From B18-G4 sp032250805 (lineage in GTDB: Bacteria; Bacteroidota; Bacteroidia; Bacteroidales; B18-G4): a stretch of 64,000 nt of DNA. Each line of letters opens with the position of its first letter. Position 1 is the stretch's first letter. The stretch is from assembly GCA_032250805.1 (NCBI GenBank), contig JAVVEM010000016.1, forward strand, positions 1 to 64,000. The letters run 5' to 3'. Of the stretch, positions 34,642 through 43,242 are shown piece after piece. A program made the position numbers and the translations under genes. The notes beneath the pieces are model-generated. The model made no database searches. It was not told the origin of the DNA and saw nothing but the letters and a program-made list of their open reading frames with translations.

Positions 34642-35841
34642 TTAATATTTTGATAAAATAATGCTTGAGTCGTTGCCTCCAAAGCCAAATGAGTTTGTCA
34701 TCACATGATCTACCCTGCCATATTTTAGTTCGGTAAGCGGTTCAAAACTCAGTTCCGCGATCTTGTTTTTAAAATTGAGGTTAGGGAACATAACCTGGTT
34801 TTGTATTGTAAGGATTGAAAATATCGTTTCAACCACCCCGGCTGCTGCCAGGGTATGCCCCGTATAAGGCTTTGTTGATGAAACCATTGGAAAATGCGGA
34901 GCAAAGATCTTTTCAATCGCGAGCCCTTCGGTAAGGTCGTTGTTATCAGTACCGGTACCGTGAGCATTTATGTAGCTGATATCGGATGGTTGCAGACCGC
35001 TCATATCCAGGGCTTCCGTCATCGAAAGATACGGCCCGTAACCATCAGGCGAGCTGGCGGTTTGGTGATAGGCGTCGTTGGCATTTGCATAGCCGCTGAT
35101 TTCGCATAACACCTTTTTGTTGTATTTTTTTGCCGACTGCTCCGATTCGAGCACCACATAGGCTGCTCCCTCCCCCAGGTTCAGGCCTGTGCGGCTGGCA
35201 TCCATCGGCCTGCAATGGCCTTTATCGAGGATCATCAGGGTGTTGAAACCGTTGAGCGTGAATTTTGACAGGGCATCAGATCCACCGGCGATCACCCGCC
35301 CGGCTAAACCGTGTTTGATCATTTTTGCCCCGAGCATGATGGCATTCAACGATGACGAACAAGCGGTACTCAATGTTATGTTGGTATGTCGAAGACCCAG
35401 ATTATCAGCAATTTGCATTGTACTCTCGCTGCAATCATGTGTATGAAGCAGGTGGGAGTATGTGCTGTTTTGGAGGTAATCATTAAAGAATTTCTCGGTC
35501 TTATCCATTCCTCCCACGGTGGTGGATGAGATCAGCACAGTTTCGGTATGATCTGCAGGTCCGTAAAGGGCTATGCCCGACTGAAATGCTTGTTTGGCGG
35601 CGATTACAGCCAGCAGGCTGGTTCTTGAGGTGAGCTCCGGCGCCTGAATGCCCGCTATTTCCGCCAACTCATCATTGCTGAACCTTACCTCACCCGCGGG
35701 GAGGTCGTCCTTGTGAAGCGTATCAAGTACAGATATTTTTCCAACTCCATGTTTTCGGTTCAGCAGGGCATCATAATTCTCCGCAACATCATTGCCGATG
35801 GCAGTAATGATACCCATGCCGGTAACCACAACCCTGCACAT
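34642..35841 (-). CDS. Beta-ketoacyl-ACP synthase (KS-alpha type), active residues intact
   Basis: 399 residues of the FabF/KAS II type. Catalytic Cys is about residue 161 in STACSSSLNA; the two histidines are in NAHGTGTDNND and YTGHTLAAAG; the C-terminal NSFGFGGNDSS loop is present. It extends ACP-bound acyl chains with malonyl units. It is directly followed by the Cys-less homologue, so the two probably form the KS:CLF heterodimer. It lies 3 bases from an ACP gene. Confidence 0.9.
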   Translation of the reverse strand: MCRVVVTGMGIITAIGNDVAENYDALLNRKHGVGKISVLDTLHKDDLPAGEVRFSNDELAEIAGIQAPELTSRTSLLAVIAAKQAFQSGIALYGPADHTETVLISSTTVGGMDKTEKFFNDYLQNSTYSHLLHTHDCSESTMQIADNLGLRHTNITLSTACSSSLNAIMLGAKMIKHGLAGRVIAGGSDALSKFTLNGFNTLMILDKGHCRPMDASRTGLNLGEGAAYVVLESEQSAKKYNKKVLCEISGYANANDAYHQTASSPDGYGPYLSMTEALDMSGLQPSDISYINAHGTGTDNNDLTEGLAIEKIFAPHFPMVSSTKPYTGHTLAAAGVVETIFSILTIQNQVMFPNLNFKNKIAELSFEPLTELKYGRVDHVMTNSFGFGGNDSSIILSKY

Positions 35842-35844
35842 ATA

Positions 35845-36099
35845 TTACTTTTGGTGTTCGGTGATGAATTCAGCCATGGTCCTGACCGAATAAAATATCT
35901 TACGGCCGTCTTTTGGGTCTTCGATCTTTATTCCGTAATTTTTTTCCAGAAGAACGATCAATTCAAGTGCATCGATGGAATCCAGGCCCAGGCCATCGCC
36001 AAAAAGTGGGGCATCAGATTCAATATCTTCCGGTTCCATTTCTTCAAGGTTCAGTACCTCAATGATCTCAACTTTAAGTTTTTGAATTAATTCTTCCAT
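35845..36099 (-). CDS. Acyl carrier protein
   Basis: 84 residues, helical and acidic. The 4'-phosphopantetheine attachment Ser is residue 41 in GLDSIDALEL. It would carry growing aryl-polyene or alkyl chains. The start overlaps the end of the truncated KS-like gene by 13 bases. A second ACP is encoded at 46146-46391, so the two arms of the pathway may use separate carriers. Confidence 0.93.
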   Translation of the reverse strand: MEELIQKLKVEIIEVLNLEEMEPEDIESDAPLFGDGLGLDSIDALELIVLLEKNYGIKIEDPKDGRKIFYSVRTMAEFITEHQK

Positions 36100-36752
36100 T
36101 CTTGTTGCTGTTTATAGATATCTATGAGTTTTGAAGGCTCAAAGATAATATCTTCCGCGGATTTCTCGCCTGTGTGTGTATTATCTCTTTCTTCGATGAT
36201 TAACAACAGTGATTCATAATTGTTTTCATTTTGCTCAACCCAGCCACAGATGCAGCATTCAATAACTCCTGCATGAAAAGCCATTTGGGTGGTTTCGCAT
36301 ATCAAAACCGGGTTGAAATCCTCACTGATGATCACGGTATTCTCCCCCTTGAGTTGATGCCTGATCGCTGCTTCACCCGCCATAATGTTGGGCAGGGTGT
36401 ATACGAAATTTGAAGGGCTTGGAAAATAATTGTTTCTGTTTTTTATCGTATCCCAGTGCTTTTTATCAATTTCGACCGATGAGCTTGCATTGGTTATGAT
36501 GATGCCGGTTTTATCAGATGCGTACTGCTCCGTCAATGATTCATTTTCCAGCAACATCCCCATGGTAATAAACCCCAGCTTACTTAAATTATCCATTTTA
36601 AAATACTTCGGATAATCCATGTTGCGATGCCGGTAAATAGCTTTCAGGAACTTTTTAAAATCCAGCTTATCCGTATTTTCTATCACTGTTTGTCCGTTCA
36701 CTGCTGCCCGGGCAAAATTCAAACCACTGTATTTTCTGATGATCAGTGTCAT
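36087..36752 (-). CDS. Truncated ketosynthase-like protein (N-terminal half only), no catalytic Cys
   Basis: 221 residues. The segment YTLPNIMAGEAAIRHQLKG aligns by eye with the part before the KS nucleophile (PNxxAGxxAIRxxLxGPN), but continues TVIISEDFNPV where KS proteins have STACASG, and the protein ends where the second KS half should begin. The histidine motifs are therefore absent. Such short KS-like proteins recur in flexirubin-type clusters, annotated as 3-oxoacyl-ACP synthases. A structural or modulatory role within a KS complex is plausible. It abuts the upstream KS gene with no gap. Confidence 0.7.
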   Translation of the reverse strand: MTLIIRKYSGLNFARAAVNGQTVIENTDKLDFKKFLKAIYRHRNMDYPKYFKMDNLSKLGFITMGMLLENESLTEQYASDKTGIIITNASSSVEIDKKHWDTIKNRNNYFPSPSNFVYTLPNIMAGEAAIRHQLKGENTVIISEDFNPVLICETTQMAFHAGVIECCICGWVEQNENNYESLLLIIEERDNTHTGEKSAEDIIFEPSKLIDIYKQQQEWKN

Positions 36753-37907
36753 TTACGATCGTTTTTGAAGAACCACTGCGGCATTGCTGCCCCCAAAACC
36801 TGAAGCTGTTTTCAGGCATGTATTTATTTCTTCTGATCTTGTATCTTTAATGATATTGATGGATTGTGATACACCATGCTCTTCATAACCCATAGACTGA
36901 AATTGCATATTTTTTCTCAGGGCATTCATCGAAATGGCAGTTTCAATCACCCCGGCTGCACCCAGAGTATGCCCGATATATCCTTTATAGCTATTGAGCG
37001 GAACCATGCCCAGGCCTGCACTGCTGAATGCTTTTGCTTCCATTTCATCATTATAAGCAGTGGCTGTGCCATGTGCCGAGATTGTATCGATATGCCGGGG
37101 CGTTAAGCCCGATAGCTCAAGGGCATGCCTGATGGCTATCAGCAGGCCCTCGCCGGTGCGCGAAGGTCCTGAAATATGGTTGGCATCATTGCTGCCGGCA
37201 CCTGCCAGCACCTGAATGGGATCAGCATCATCAAACACTTTCTTCTCACCTGATAAAATGATCGTTCCACAGCCTTCGCCAAGCGTAAGGCCATCGCGGT
37301 TTTTATCAAATGGTTTACAGGCTTTTTGGCTCAGCGACTGGAACGACTGAAAGCCCGAAACGATAAATTCAGAAATCAGATCACCGCCACTAACAACAAC
37401 ATGCCTTACTTTTCCCGAACGGATCATCCTTGATGCGTATATAAGTCCTGTTACCCCCGAAACGCAGGCATTGGAAATAATGACCGGGCTATGTTGATGG
37501 TTGAAATACGCCGTGATCTGACGGGCCATCTCCATTAAATTGATCCTCCCCCTGGGAATATCAGGGCTTACCCTATGATTGAGTAATTCGATATTTCCTT
37601 TTGTTGTGGTAAAAATAAACAGGCATCCGGGTGATGAAATATCAATGCGGCACTGTTGCAGCGATTTGCTTATCGATTGGATGAAAAGCTGTTCCAGCGT
37701 GGTGTATTGCTCATTATCGCCGGCCTCAAAGTTTTGATCCAGTCTGTTGCGGTCTGTCAGCGAAAGAGGTATCGGGCCAGGGGTATAGGCCATGCTTTGA
37801 TCTGTTCTGATACCACTGTTTCCGGCAATGATATTTCCGATATTCTCTTCGGTATCAAAGCCTAATGATGTGATTATATTTTCTGCTCCCGCGTATACTT
37901 CGGTCAT
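36753..37907 (-). CDS. Beta-ketoacyl-ACP synthase, active residues intact
   Basis: 384 residues. Catalytic Cys about residue 148 in SNACVSGVTG; histidines in SAHGTATAYND and IGHTLGAAG; C-terminal GFGGSNAAV. It is divergent from the other KS genes of the cluster. Together with the truncated KS-like protein, whose start abuts its stop, it may form a second KS complex, for example for the first condensation on the aryl starter or for the resorcinol chain. The exact step is not deducible from sequence. Confidence 0.88.
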   Translation of the reverse strand: MTEVYAGAENIITSLGFDTEENIGNIIAGNSGIRTDQSMAYTPGPIPLSLTDRNRLDQNFEAGDNEQYTTLEQLFIQSISKSLQQCRIDISSPGCLFIFTTTKGNIELLNHRVSPDIPRGRINLMEMARQITAYFNHQHSPVIISNACVSGVTGLIYASRMIRSGKVRHVVVSGGDLISEFIVSGFQSFQSLSQKACKPFDKNRDGLTLGEGCGTIILSGEKKVFDDADPIQVLAGAGSNDANHISGPSRTGEGLLIAIRHALELSGLTPRHIDTISAHGTATAYNDEMEAKAFSSAGLGMVPLNSYKGYIGHTLGAAGVIETAISMNALRKNMQFQSMGYEEHGVSQSINIIKDTRSEEINTCLKTASGFGGSNAAVVLQKRS

Positions 37908-37983
37908 TGCAAACTTTTGAAGGCGCTAAATTATGGAATTTTCTTTGAGATACGGCTCAACAAGGGGTTCATCATCTTTTCTG

Positions 37984-39255
37984 TTAGTTCTTTTTCAGTC
38001 GCAGAAAATGAAAAGCAATAAACATGGATAAAGCGCTGAAGGCGACCAGCAAAACAAGCTGTAGCCAAATATCGCCAATGTCGCCGTTTCGCAGAAAGAT
38101 AGTATAAAATCCTTCCAGAGCCCAGTTAAGCGGTGAGATCACACTGATTTGCTGCATCATTTCAGGCATAACAAATATTGGCACCCATATTCCCCCAAGT
38201 GCAGCCATGATGATGACCGATACCGAGCCGAATGAAGCTGCCTGCTCCGCGGTGCCGGCAATGGCTCCAAGTGCCAGGCCGTAGCCGGTGGCTGCCAGGC
38301 CGGTGGCCACCACCATAATAAACAGCGCGGCGATATTATTTCCGAGGCTGAGCTCGGGAAGGCCGAACATGGGCAGGATAAATATCCCTACCAGCAACAT
38401 CAGAATAAACTGTATGATACTTATGGTCAGGTAAACGATGATCTTTGCCATGATTGTGATCCAATATGAGCCCGGCATCAGGCGGATCCTGAGCATGCTT
38501 CCATTGTTTCTTTCCCTTATAATATTCCCCGAAAGGGGGATGAGAATAAAGAAAATTGCAAATACGGCCCAGGCCGGAACATTGTGCTGCACAGAGTTGG
38601 GGATGACTTCGGTATACCTGTTCACTGCATTTTTTTCCTCCAGCCTGATAATGCCTGCGGGATCAAATTCCATCGTGGTTTCTGTGTCAAGCAGCATGGA
38701 TATCTCTTCTGCAAAGAGATCGAAAATGAGCTTTGATTCTATACCATAGGTTAACTTGCTCAGTGCCATGCGCACCGTTTCCCTGAACGAATGCTTTATC
38801 GCGGGATCAAAATACAGGATCAATGACGACTCTTCAAAATGTGGTTTTTCTATCAGGCTGTCTTCTTCGAGTGCTTTATCGACAAGATAACGGGCTTTTT
38901 TCTGTAGCTTTCTACTGGTATTTTCAGGTACGATGATCCCAATCTGGTATTTCCCCCCGCTTACCAGTCCGATCAGTGTTTCCCTGTCGAGGGCCTGCCC
39001 ATTATGCGACTTTTCGAGTATGATCATATCTGACTCCATCAGCCCTTTTTCAATGGCCGGCCCGACAGTGCCAAGGTCTTCATCAATAAAGAGCACTGAC
39101 AGTTTGGTTTCGTCCATCTTTCGGAAAGTGGTGTCCTGGATCAGGGCCATCACAAACACCAGAATCATCGGCATGAGAAAGATAAGGGCCAGGCCTGCAA
39201 AATCCCTGATCAGGATAAGCACCTCTTTAACAATTGATGTAAGCAATCTTCGCAT
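37984..39255 (-). CDS. ABC-2 type transporter permease
   Basis: 423 residues with one N-terminal membrane helix (about 20-40), a large extracytoplasmic domain (about 45-220) and five or six C-terminal helices (e.g. AVFAIFFILIPLSGNIIRE), the YhhJ/YadH-like ABC-2 layout. It pairs with the ATPase encoded 3 bases upstream. The pair probably exports a lipid-like pigment intermediate or envelope component. A 76-base gap separates it from the upstream end of the next gene. Confidence 0.88.
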   Translation of the reverse strand: MRRLLTSIVKEVLILIRDFAGLALIFLMPMILVFVMALIQDTTFRKMDETKLSVLFIDEDLGTVGPAIEKGLMESDMIILEKSHNGQALDRETLIGLVSGGKYQIGIIVPENTSRKLQKKARYLVDKALEEDSLIEKPHFEESSLILYFDPAIKHSFRETVRMALSKLTYGIESKLIFDLFAEEISMLLDTETTMEFDPAGIIRLEEKNAVNRYTEVIPNSVQHNVPAWAVFAIFFILIPLSGNIIRERNNGSMLRIRLMPGSYWITIMAKIIVYLTISIIQFILMLLVGIFILPMFGLPELSLGNNIAALFIMVVATGLAATGYGLALGAIAGTAEQAASFGSVSVIIMAALGGIWVPIFVMPEMMQQISVISPLNWALEGFYTIFLRNGDIGDIWLQLVLLVAFSALSMFIAFHFLRLKKN

Positions 39256-39258
39256 GTG

Positions 39259-40011
39259 CTAATCTCTTAAGCGCCGGCCTGTGAGGTGCAAAAACACGCT
39301 TTCAAGGTCGGCATACGCTTTATTTTGGCCGATAATTTCGCCGGTTTTCCCTTCAATAATAACTTTGCCGTTATCGATAATTGTGATTTCATCGCACAAT
39401 TGTTCGGCTTCTTCAAGATAGTGGGAAGTATAAATGATCGTTGTGCCTTTTTGATTTACCTGCCTGAGAAAATCCAGGATGGTATTTCGCGATTGCACAT
39501 CCACACCCGTGGTAGGTTCATCAAGGACAAGGATCTCAGGATTGTGAAGGATGCCTGCTGCCAGGTTTATCCTTCTCTTCATCCCTCCCGAGTATTTGCC
39601 AATTTGTTTATGTCCATTCTGAGCCAGCCCGACCATATCGAGGCATTCTTCGATCCTGTTTTTCATTTCCCGTCCTTTAAGGCCATACATTCCGGCAATA
39701 AAGCGGAGGTTTTCCCATGCTGTCAGGCTTTCGTAAAGAGCTATATCCTGGGGCACCAATCCTATTTGCCGGCGGATCTTTCTGAACTTGCTTTCCAGCT
39801 TCATACCATTGATAAAAACGCTTCCATGATCATAATTCAACAGGCCGCAAAGGATGCTTATGGTGGTTGTTTTTCCTGCCCCATTTGGTCCGAGCAAGCC
39901 ATAACGGGCACCCTGCCTGATCTCAAGGGAGAGATTATCAACAGCAGGCAGTGCACTGCCCCTGTAAGTTTTCGACACTTGTTCGATTTTTATGGCAAGC
40001 CTTGGTTGCAT
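39259..40011 (-). CDS. ABC transporter ATP-binding protein
   Basis: 250 residues with complete ABC ATPase motifs: Walker A GPNGAGKTT, Q-loop GLVPQDIALYE, signature YSGGMKRR, Walker B ILVLDEPTTGVD and the switch His in YTSHYLEEAE. It powers the permease encoded immediately downstream. Together they form a minimal ABC-2 exporter within the pigment operon. Confidence 0.93.
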   Translation of the reverse strand: MQPRLAIKIEQVSKTYRGSALPAVDNLSLEIRQGARYGLLGPNGAGKTTTISILCGLLNYDHGSVFINGMKLESKFRKIRRQIGLVPQDIALYESLTAWENLRFIAGMYGLKGREMKNRIEECLDMVGLAQNGHKQIGKYSGGMKRRINLAAGILHNPEILVLDEPTTGVDVQSRNTILDFLRQVNQKGTTIIYTSHYLEEAEQLCDEITIIDNGKVIIEGKTGEIIGQNKAYADLESVFLHLTGRRLRD

Positions 40012-40014
40012 TCT

Positions 40015-41028
40015 TTATCTGAGCTTTTTCAATTGACGGAAGATCTTCTCCTCCCGGTCGGCAATGTCGAGGAGGATATCGGCAGCAGCCTGGTATGATT
40101 CTTCTTTTCGGCCCCGCCCCTTAAATATCCTGCCGGCAATAATGGCAAATTCACGCCAGCGGTCGCCCGCCGCGGTCATGTCCTCTGAGCATTTATTCAG
40201 CCAATCCTGGTCGAGTTCCCTGGCTGCCTCCTGCAGGAATGCGGCATACATAAAGCGGAAGCCGGCGCCACCGGTTCCGATCTCCTCCAGCATGCGCACG
40301 ACCTGACCGAGATACAATGATGCTTTTCTTTCTCCGAACTTTTTTGGCCATTTTTTCATCCTGCGGGCCATATACCTGATGCCGTTCACTCCGAAAAGCG
40401 GAATGGGAATGGTGAGCATGTCGCTCACTGATTTCCTGATGGCCTTTTTAATGGCAGCCTGCAGCTCGTAATTTTCAGGGATACGCTCAATGAAATACAT
40501 GCGTCCTTTTGGCGGATAGGTGCCTTTGGCAAAGCGTACCCGTTTAAGATCATCATAGCTGAGCGAAACCGGATGTTCCATGACGGGATCGCTGATCTGG
40601 TATTGATCCCCTTCGCGGCCATAGACAACAAGGTTATGGGCATTGAAATGAAAACGGTACGCTTCGGGGAAGTAGCTTAAATGGTAAACTCCCACAAGAC
40701 ATCCTGCCGGGATGCCTTTTTCGATGGTAGCATTGAGTTTATCCATGGCCTCGCCGGGCTTGTTTGGGAATTTATGCCTGCGGATACTGATCCCGAGCAG
40801 CCGGGTTACCCTGTTGAAAATAAAACCGGGATAAGGCCTGAATGAAATTACCGGAAGGCCATTTAACTTATAAAAGGGCATATATGAAAAAAATATACCC
40901 GATCCGAGTCCAAAAACCATGGGCTCGCTCAGCCTGATCCCATAATGCCAAAGCAGGTTCGACGTTACACCATTTTCGCAATGCGCCGCGTGGCGATGCC
41001 TGAAATCGATATGTATGTTTTTGCTCAT
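40015..41028 (-). CDS. BtrH-like (butirosin biosynthesis H) N-terminal domain protein, candidate acyltransferase
   Basis: 337 residues. The start HCENGVTSNLLWHYGIRLSEPMVFGLGSG matches the BtrH N-terminal domain, with a conserved Cys (residue 17 region) and a later FNAHNLVVYGREGD histidine, a papain-like arrangement. BtrH in butirosin synthesis transfers an acyl group from an ACP to an aminoglycoside. By analogy this enzyme could transfer the polyene acyl group from ACP to the resorcinol hydroxyl to make the flexirubin ester. That is inference. Its start overlaps the upstream small gene by an ATGA. Confidence 0.78.
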   Translation of the reverse strand: MSKNIHIDFRHRHAAHCENGVTSNLLWHYGIRLSEPMVFGLGSGIFFSYMPFYKLNGLPVISFRPYPGFIFNRVTRLLGISIRRHKFPNKPGEAMDKLNATIEKGIPAGCLVGVYHLSYFPEAYRFHFNAHNLVVYGREGDQYQISDPVMEHPVSLSYDDLKRVRFAKGTYPPKGRMYFIERIPENYELQAAIKKAIRKSVSDMLTIPIPLFGVNGIRYMARRMKKWPKKFGERKASLYLGQVVRMLEEIGTGGAGFRFMYAAFLQEAARELDQDWLNKCSEDMTAAGDRWREFAIIAGRIFKGRGRKEESYQAAADILLDIADREEKIFRQLKKLR

Positions 41029-41441
41029 TTATTCAATTCCAGAACCTGGTTATCGGTTAATTGCTCTGTTGTGATGTTAAAGGCTTCAGCATATTTTTGC
41101 AGGATACCGTGCCGGAGTTTTTCAAAAACCTCAGGTTTCAGGTGCTTTCTGATCTTCCTTCTGGGTATGCCGGTATATTGCGAAAGCAATTTTGCAGTCA
41201 TAATGTTCTTTTCCATATGGTACGCCAGAATGCTGTATTCGCCCCTGAGCACCTTTTGCCGGGCTTCCTCCACCCTGATGTTAACCTCTTCCCAGGCCTG
41301 CTTCATGGCGGCATTCTTCGGTTCCCAACCACTGCTCTTCACAGTAACATAACTCCCGTCTTCGTCAACGGCATAGCAAAGGTCACGCAACTTATCCTCT
41401 TGCAGGCCTTCATTATCCTGTGGAACTTCCTTCTTTTTCAC
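41025..41441 (-). CDS. Small conserved-looking protein with Xre-like C-terminal segment
   Basis: 138 residues, not assignable to a named family by eye. Residues 80-138 (IMTAKLLSQYTGIPRRKIRKHL, then EVFEKLRHGILQKYAEAFNI) resemble an Xre/Cro-type helix-turn-helix order: an AKxxGI turn, a recognition-like helix and a YAEAFNITTEQL tail as in Xre proteins. The N-terminus is charged. No membrane segment or signal is present. It could regulate the operon or be a scaffold; function unknown. It is translationally coupled to the BtrH-like gene. Confidence 0.6.
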   Translation of the reverse strand: MKKKEVPQDNEGLQEDKLRDLCYAVDEDGSYVTVKSSGWEPKNAAMKQAWEEVNIRVEEARQKVLRGEYSILAYHMEKNIMTAKLLSQYTGIPRRKIRKHLKPEVFEKLRHGILQKYAEAFNITTEQLTDNQVLELNK

Positions 41442-41460
41442 TTAACAGATTGCTTTCAGT

Positions 41461-41892
41461 TTATTGTAGAAATATTTTTAATTCACCTTCGGCTATAAGA
41501 ACCTGATCCTGCATTATCCTCCCACTTATCATTGTGGCATTCATTACCTCTGCCTGAATAACGATGGTGGTAGTGATACAGGTATTGCTTTTGGGTAACT
41601 GGTATACCATAAAATTTTTAATGGCCCCTATAACACCCCTCGGGGGCGAAAAATCGCCATCACCGGTATTTTCCTGCCTGGCTATCCATCCTGTTCTGAG
41701 GGCCGCCGACTGGGCCATGTTTTCAAGAAGTCCCTCTGCCGAAAAGTATCCATGTTCGGTAAACAGGTTATTATCCTGAATACAAAAGCCTGTAATGCTC
41801 TGTTGATCTTCATGCCTGATCAGTGTGTCGACCATGACCATCGGGTTTTTCTGTGGAATAAGTTGTTGTACAATATCAGATGAAGCCAGCAT
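41461..41892 (-). CDS. Hotdog-fold dehydratase, ApeP-like, lacking the canonical His
   Basis: 143 residues. The sequence LIPQKNPMVMVDTLI and DNNLFTEHGYFSAEGLLENMAQSAAL matches the ApeP type: Glu57 sits in ExMAQ as the FabZ catalytic Glu does, but the HFPxxPxMPG His segment is replaced. The complementary protein at 30631-31020 keeps the His and lacks the acid. Together they would form one functional 3-hydroxyacyl-ACP dehydratase, consistent with the known ApeI:ApeP complex. A -7 promoter-like box lies 18 bases upstream of the start. Confidence 0.8.
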   Translation of the reverse strand: MLASSDIVQQLIPQKNPMVMVDTLIRHEDQQSITGFCIQDNNLFTEHGYFSAEGLLENMAQSAALRTGWIARQENTGDGDFSPPRGVIGAIKNFMVYQLPKSNTCITTTIVIQAEVMNATMISGRIMQDQVLIAEGELKIFLQ

Positions 41893-41910
41893 GAATTTTT
41901 ATTTTTGGGA

Positions 41911-41918
41911 CAAAGATA
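41911..41918 (-). promoter_or_regulatory. Promoter-like -7 element before the ApeP-like gene
   Basis: Minus-strand TATCTTTG, a perfect TAnnTTTG match, in the 77-base gap after the DarB-like gene. No -33 TTG at standard spacing is evident. Confidence 0.4.
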
Positions 41919-41969
41919 CGAAGAAAGGCCGTTCATTTATTGTAAGCGGAATGCATGCAACTGAACGAC

Positions 41970-43121
41970 TCAGACTGCCGTAAGCATAAGGTAAACATAT
42001 GAAAAACGCGCACTTTCGGGGATCATGCAAAGGATTGTGTGTCCTTTTTTGAGTTTCTCTGAGTGGAAGAGCTCTTCAAGCATAAAATAAATGGAGGCTG
42101 CCCCAACATTACCCAGACGGTTCAGGTTCGTCAGCCATTTTTCGTCGGGGATGTTTATATTCGTCCTGATGAGTTCTTCCTTTATCCGGCCACGAAAATA
42201 TTCTGAGGAAAGATGTGGGAGGAACCAGTCAATATCGTTCACATCTATGCCCCGCCTTTTAACGATATCAAGAAAGAACCTGTTTCCTGCCGGAACAATA
42301 TTTTTTCCAAGCAGATCAACATCCTGTTGCAGGGAAAGAATTGTTTTTTCGAGGATCTCTTCCGGCTCATATTCCCTCCAGCCTTTAAATTCGCCATCGC
42401 CGAGCTTTTCACCGCCCGCATACATGCAGGTATCCAGTTCATTGGCAAACGACCTGCTTTCGATCCAGTCAATTCTGAGCGACAGACCTTCATTGTTTGG
42501 CCTGGGCGACAGCAGGGCTGCTCCCGCACCATCGCTCAGCATCCACCTCAGGAAATCTTTTTCAAAAGCCACGATGGGTTCTTTTTCGATCCTGGCCCTT
42601 TTGTCGGGTTCTTTTTTGAAGTTCTTTGCGAGCATCCATGTCGACAACTTTTCAGAACCCGCACAAACAGCATTGTTTTTTTCGCCGGCCAGAATGGCCA
42701 GGTAACCATAATGGAGGGCATGCATTCCCGAAGCGCATGAACCGGCAGGTGAGATGATCTCGACGGGCTTTGTCATCAGCTTTCCGTGAACCATTGAAGT
42801 ATGCGAGGGCAGAAGCTGATCGGGTGAAGTTGTTCCGCAAGCCAGCACTTCAATATCGTCGGCTTTAAAACTCTCGTCGGTTAAACCTTTAATGGCTTCA
42901 ACGGTAAGTTCGGTATTGCTATGTGTAGAGTTCCCGTTTTTATCGAGTGCATAGTAGCGTGTTTTGATCTGGTTATTGCGGAGAATAACAGCTTTGGCTT
43001 TTGATGGTGTTCCATCAACCATTCCGAGAAAAGCTTCCATCTGGTCGTTTGAGACCGGTTTGTTCGGTAAAAACTTCGATAAACGGGTAATGTATACGTT
43101 GTCTGGTTTTTTATGAATCAT
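41970..43121 (-). CDS. darB: DarB-like ketosynthase III (dialkylresorcinol biosynthesis)
   Basis: 383 residues from the ATG at 43121, downstream of a promoter-like box that a start at 43169 would include. Thiolase fold of the FabH type with Cys (about residue 129) in SPAGSCASGMHAL, His in WFLPHLSSEYF and Asn in NLGNVGAASIYF, the Cys-His-Asn triad. DarB condenses two activated beta-ketoacyl or acyl chains in dialkylresorcinol formation, with DarA completing the ring. The DarA-like gene directly upstream supports this assignment. Confidence 0.85.
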   Translation of the reverse strand: MIHKKPDNVYITRLSKFLPNKPVSNDQMEAFLGMVDGTPSKAKAVILRNNQIKTRYYALDKNGNSTHSNTELTVEAIKGLTDESFKADDIEVLACGTTSPDQLLPSHTSMVHGKLMTKPVEIISPAGSCASGMHALHYGYLAILAGEKNNAVCAGSEKLSTWMLAKNFKKEPDKRARIEKEPIVAFEKDFLRWMLSDGAGAALLSPRPNNEGLSLRIDWIESRSFANELDTCMYAGGEKLGDGEFKGWREYEPEEILEKTILSLQQDVDLLGKNIVPAGNRFFLDIVKRRGIDVNDIDWFLPHLSSEYFRGRIKEELIRTNINIPDEKWLTNLNRLGNVGAASIYFMLEELFHSEKLKKGHTILCMIPESARFSYVYLMLTAV

Positions 43122-43147
43122 AATTTCTACTGATCGCACTAATGTGG

Positions 43148-43155
43148 CAAAGATA
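43148..43155 (-). promoter_or_regulatory. Promoter-like -7 element before the DarB-like gene
   Basis: Minus-strand TATCTTTG, 26 bases upstream of the chosen ATG, in the 121-base gap between darA and darB. It could allow separate expression of the resorcinol and downstream genes. Confidence 0.4.
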
Positions 43156-43242
43156 AATTCTTTTGGCAAAAACGGAGTTGTTTACAAACAAAAATGAACA
43201 CTATTTTTATGCAAATGTTCAACGAATTACGCAAGAAAAATA

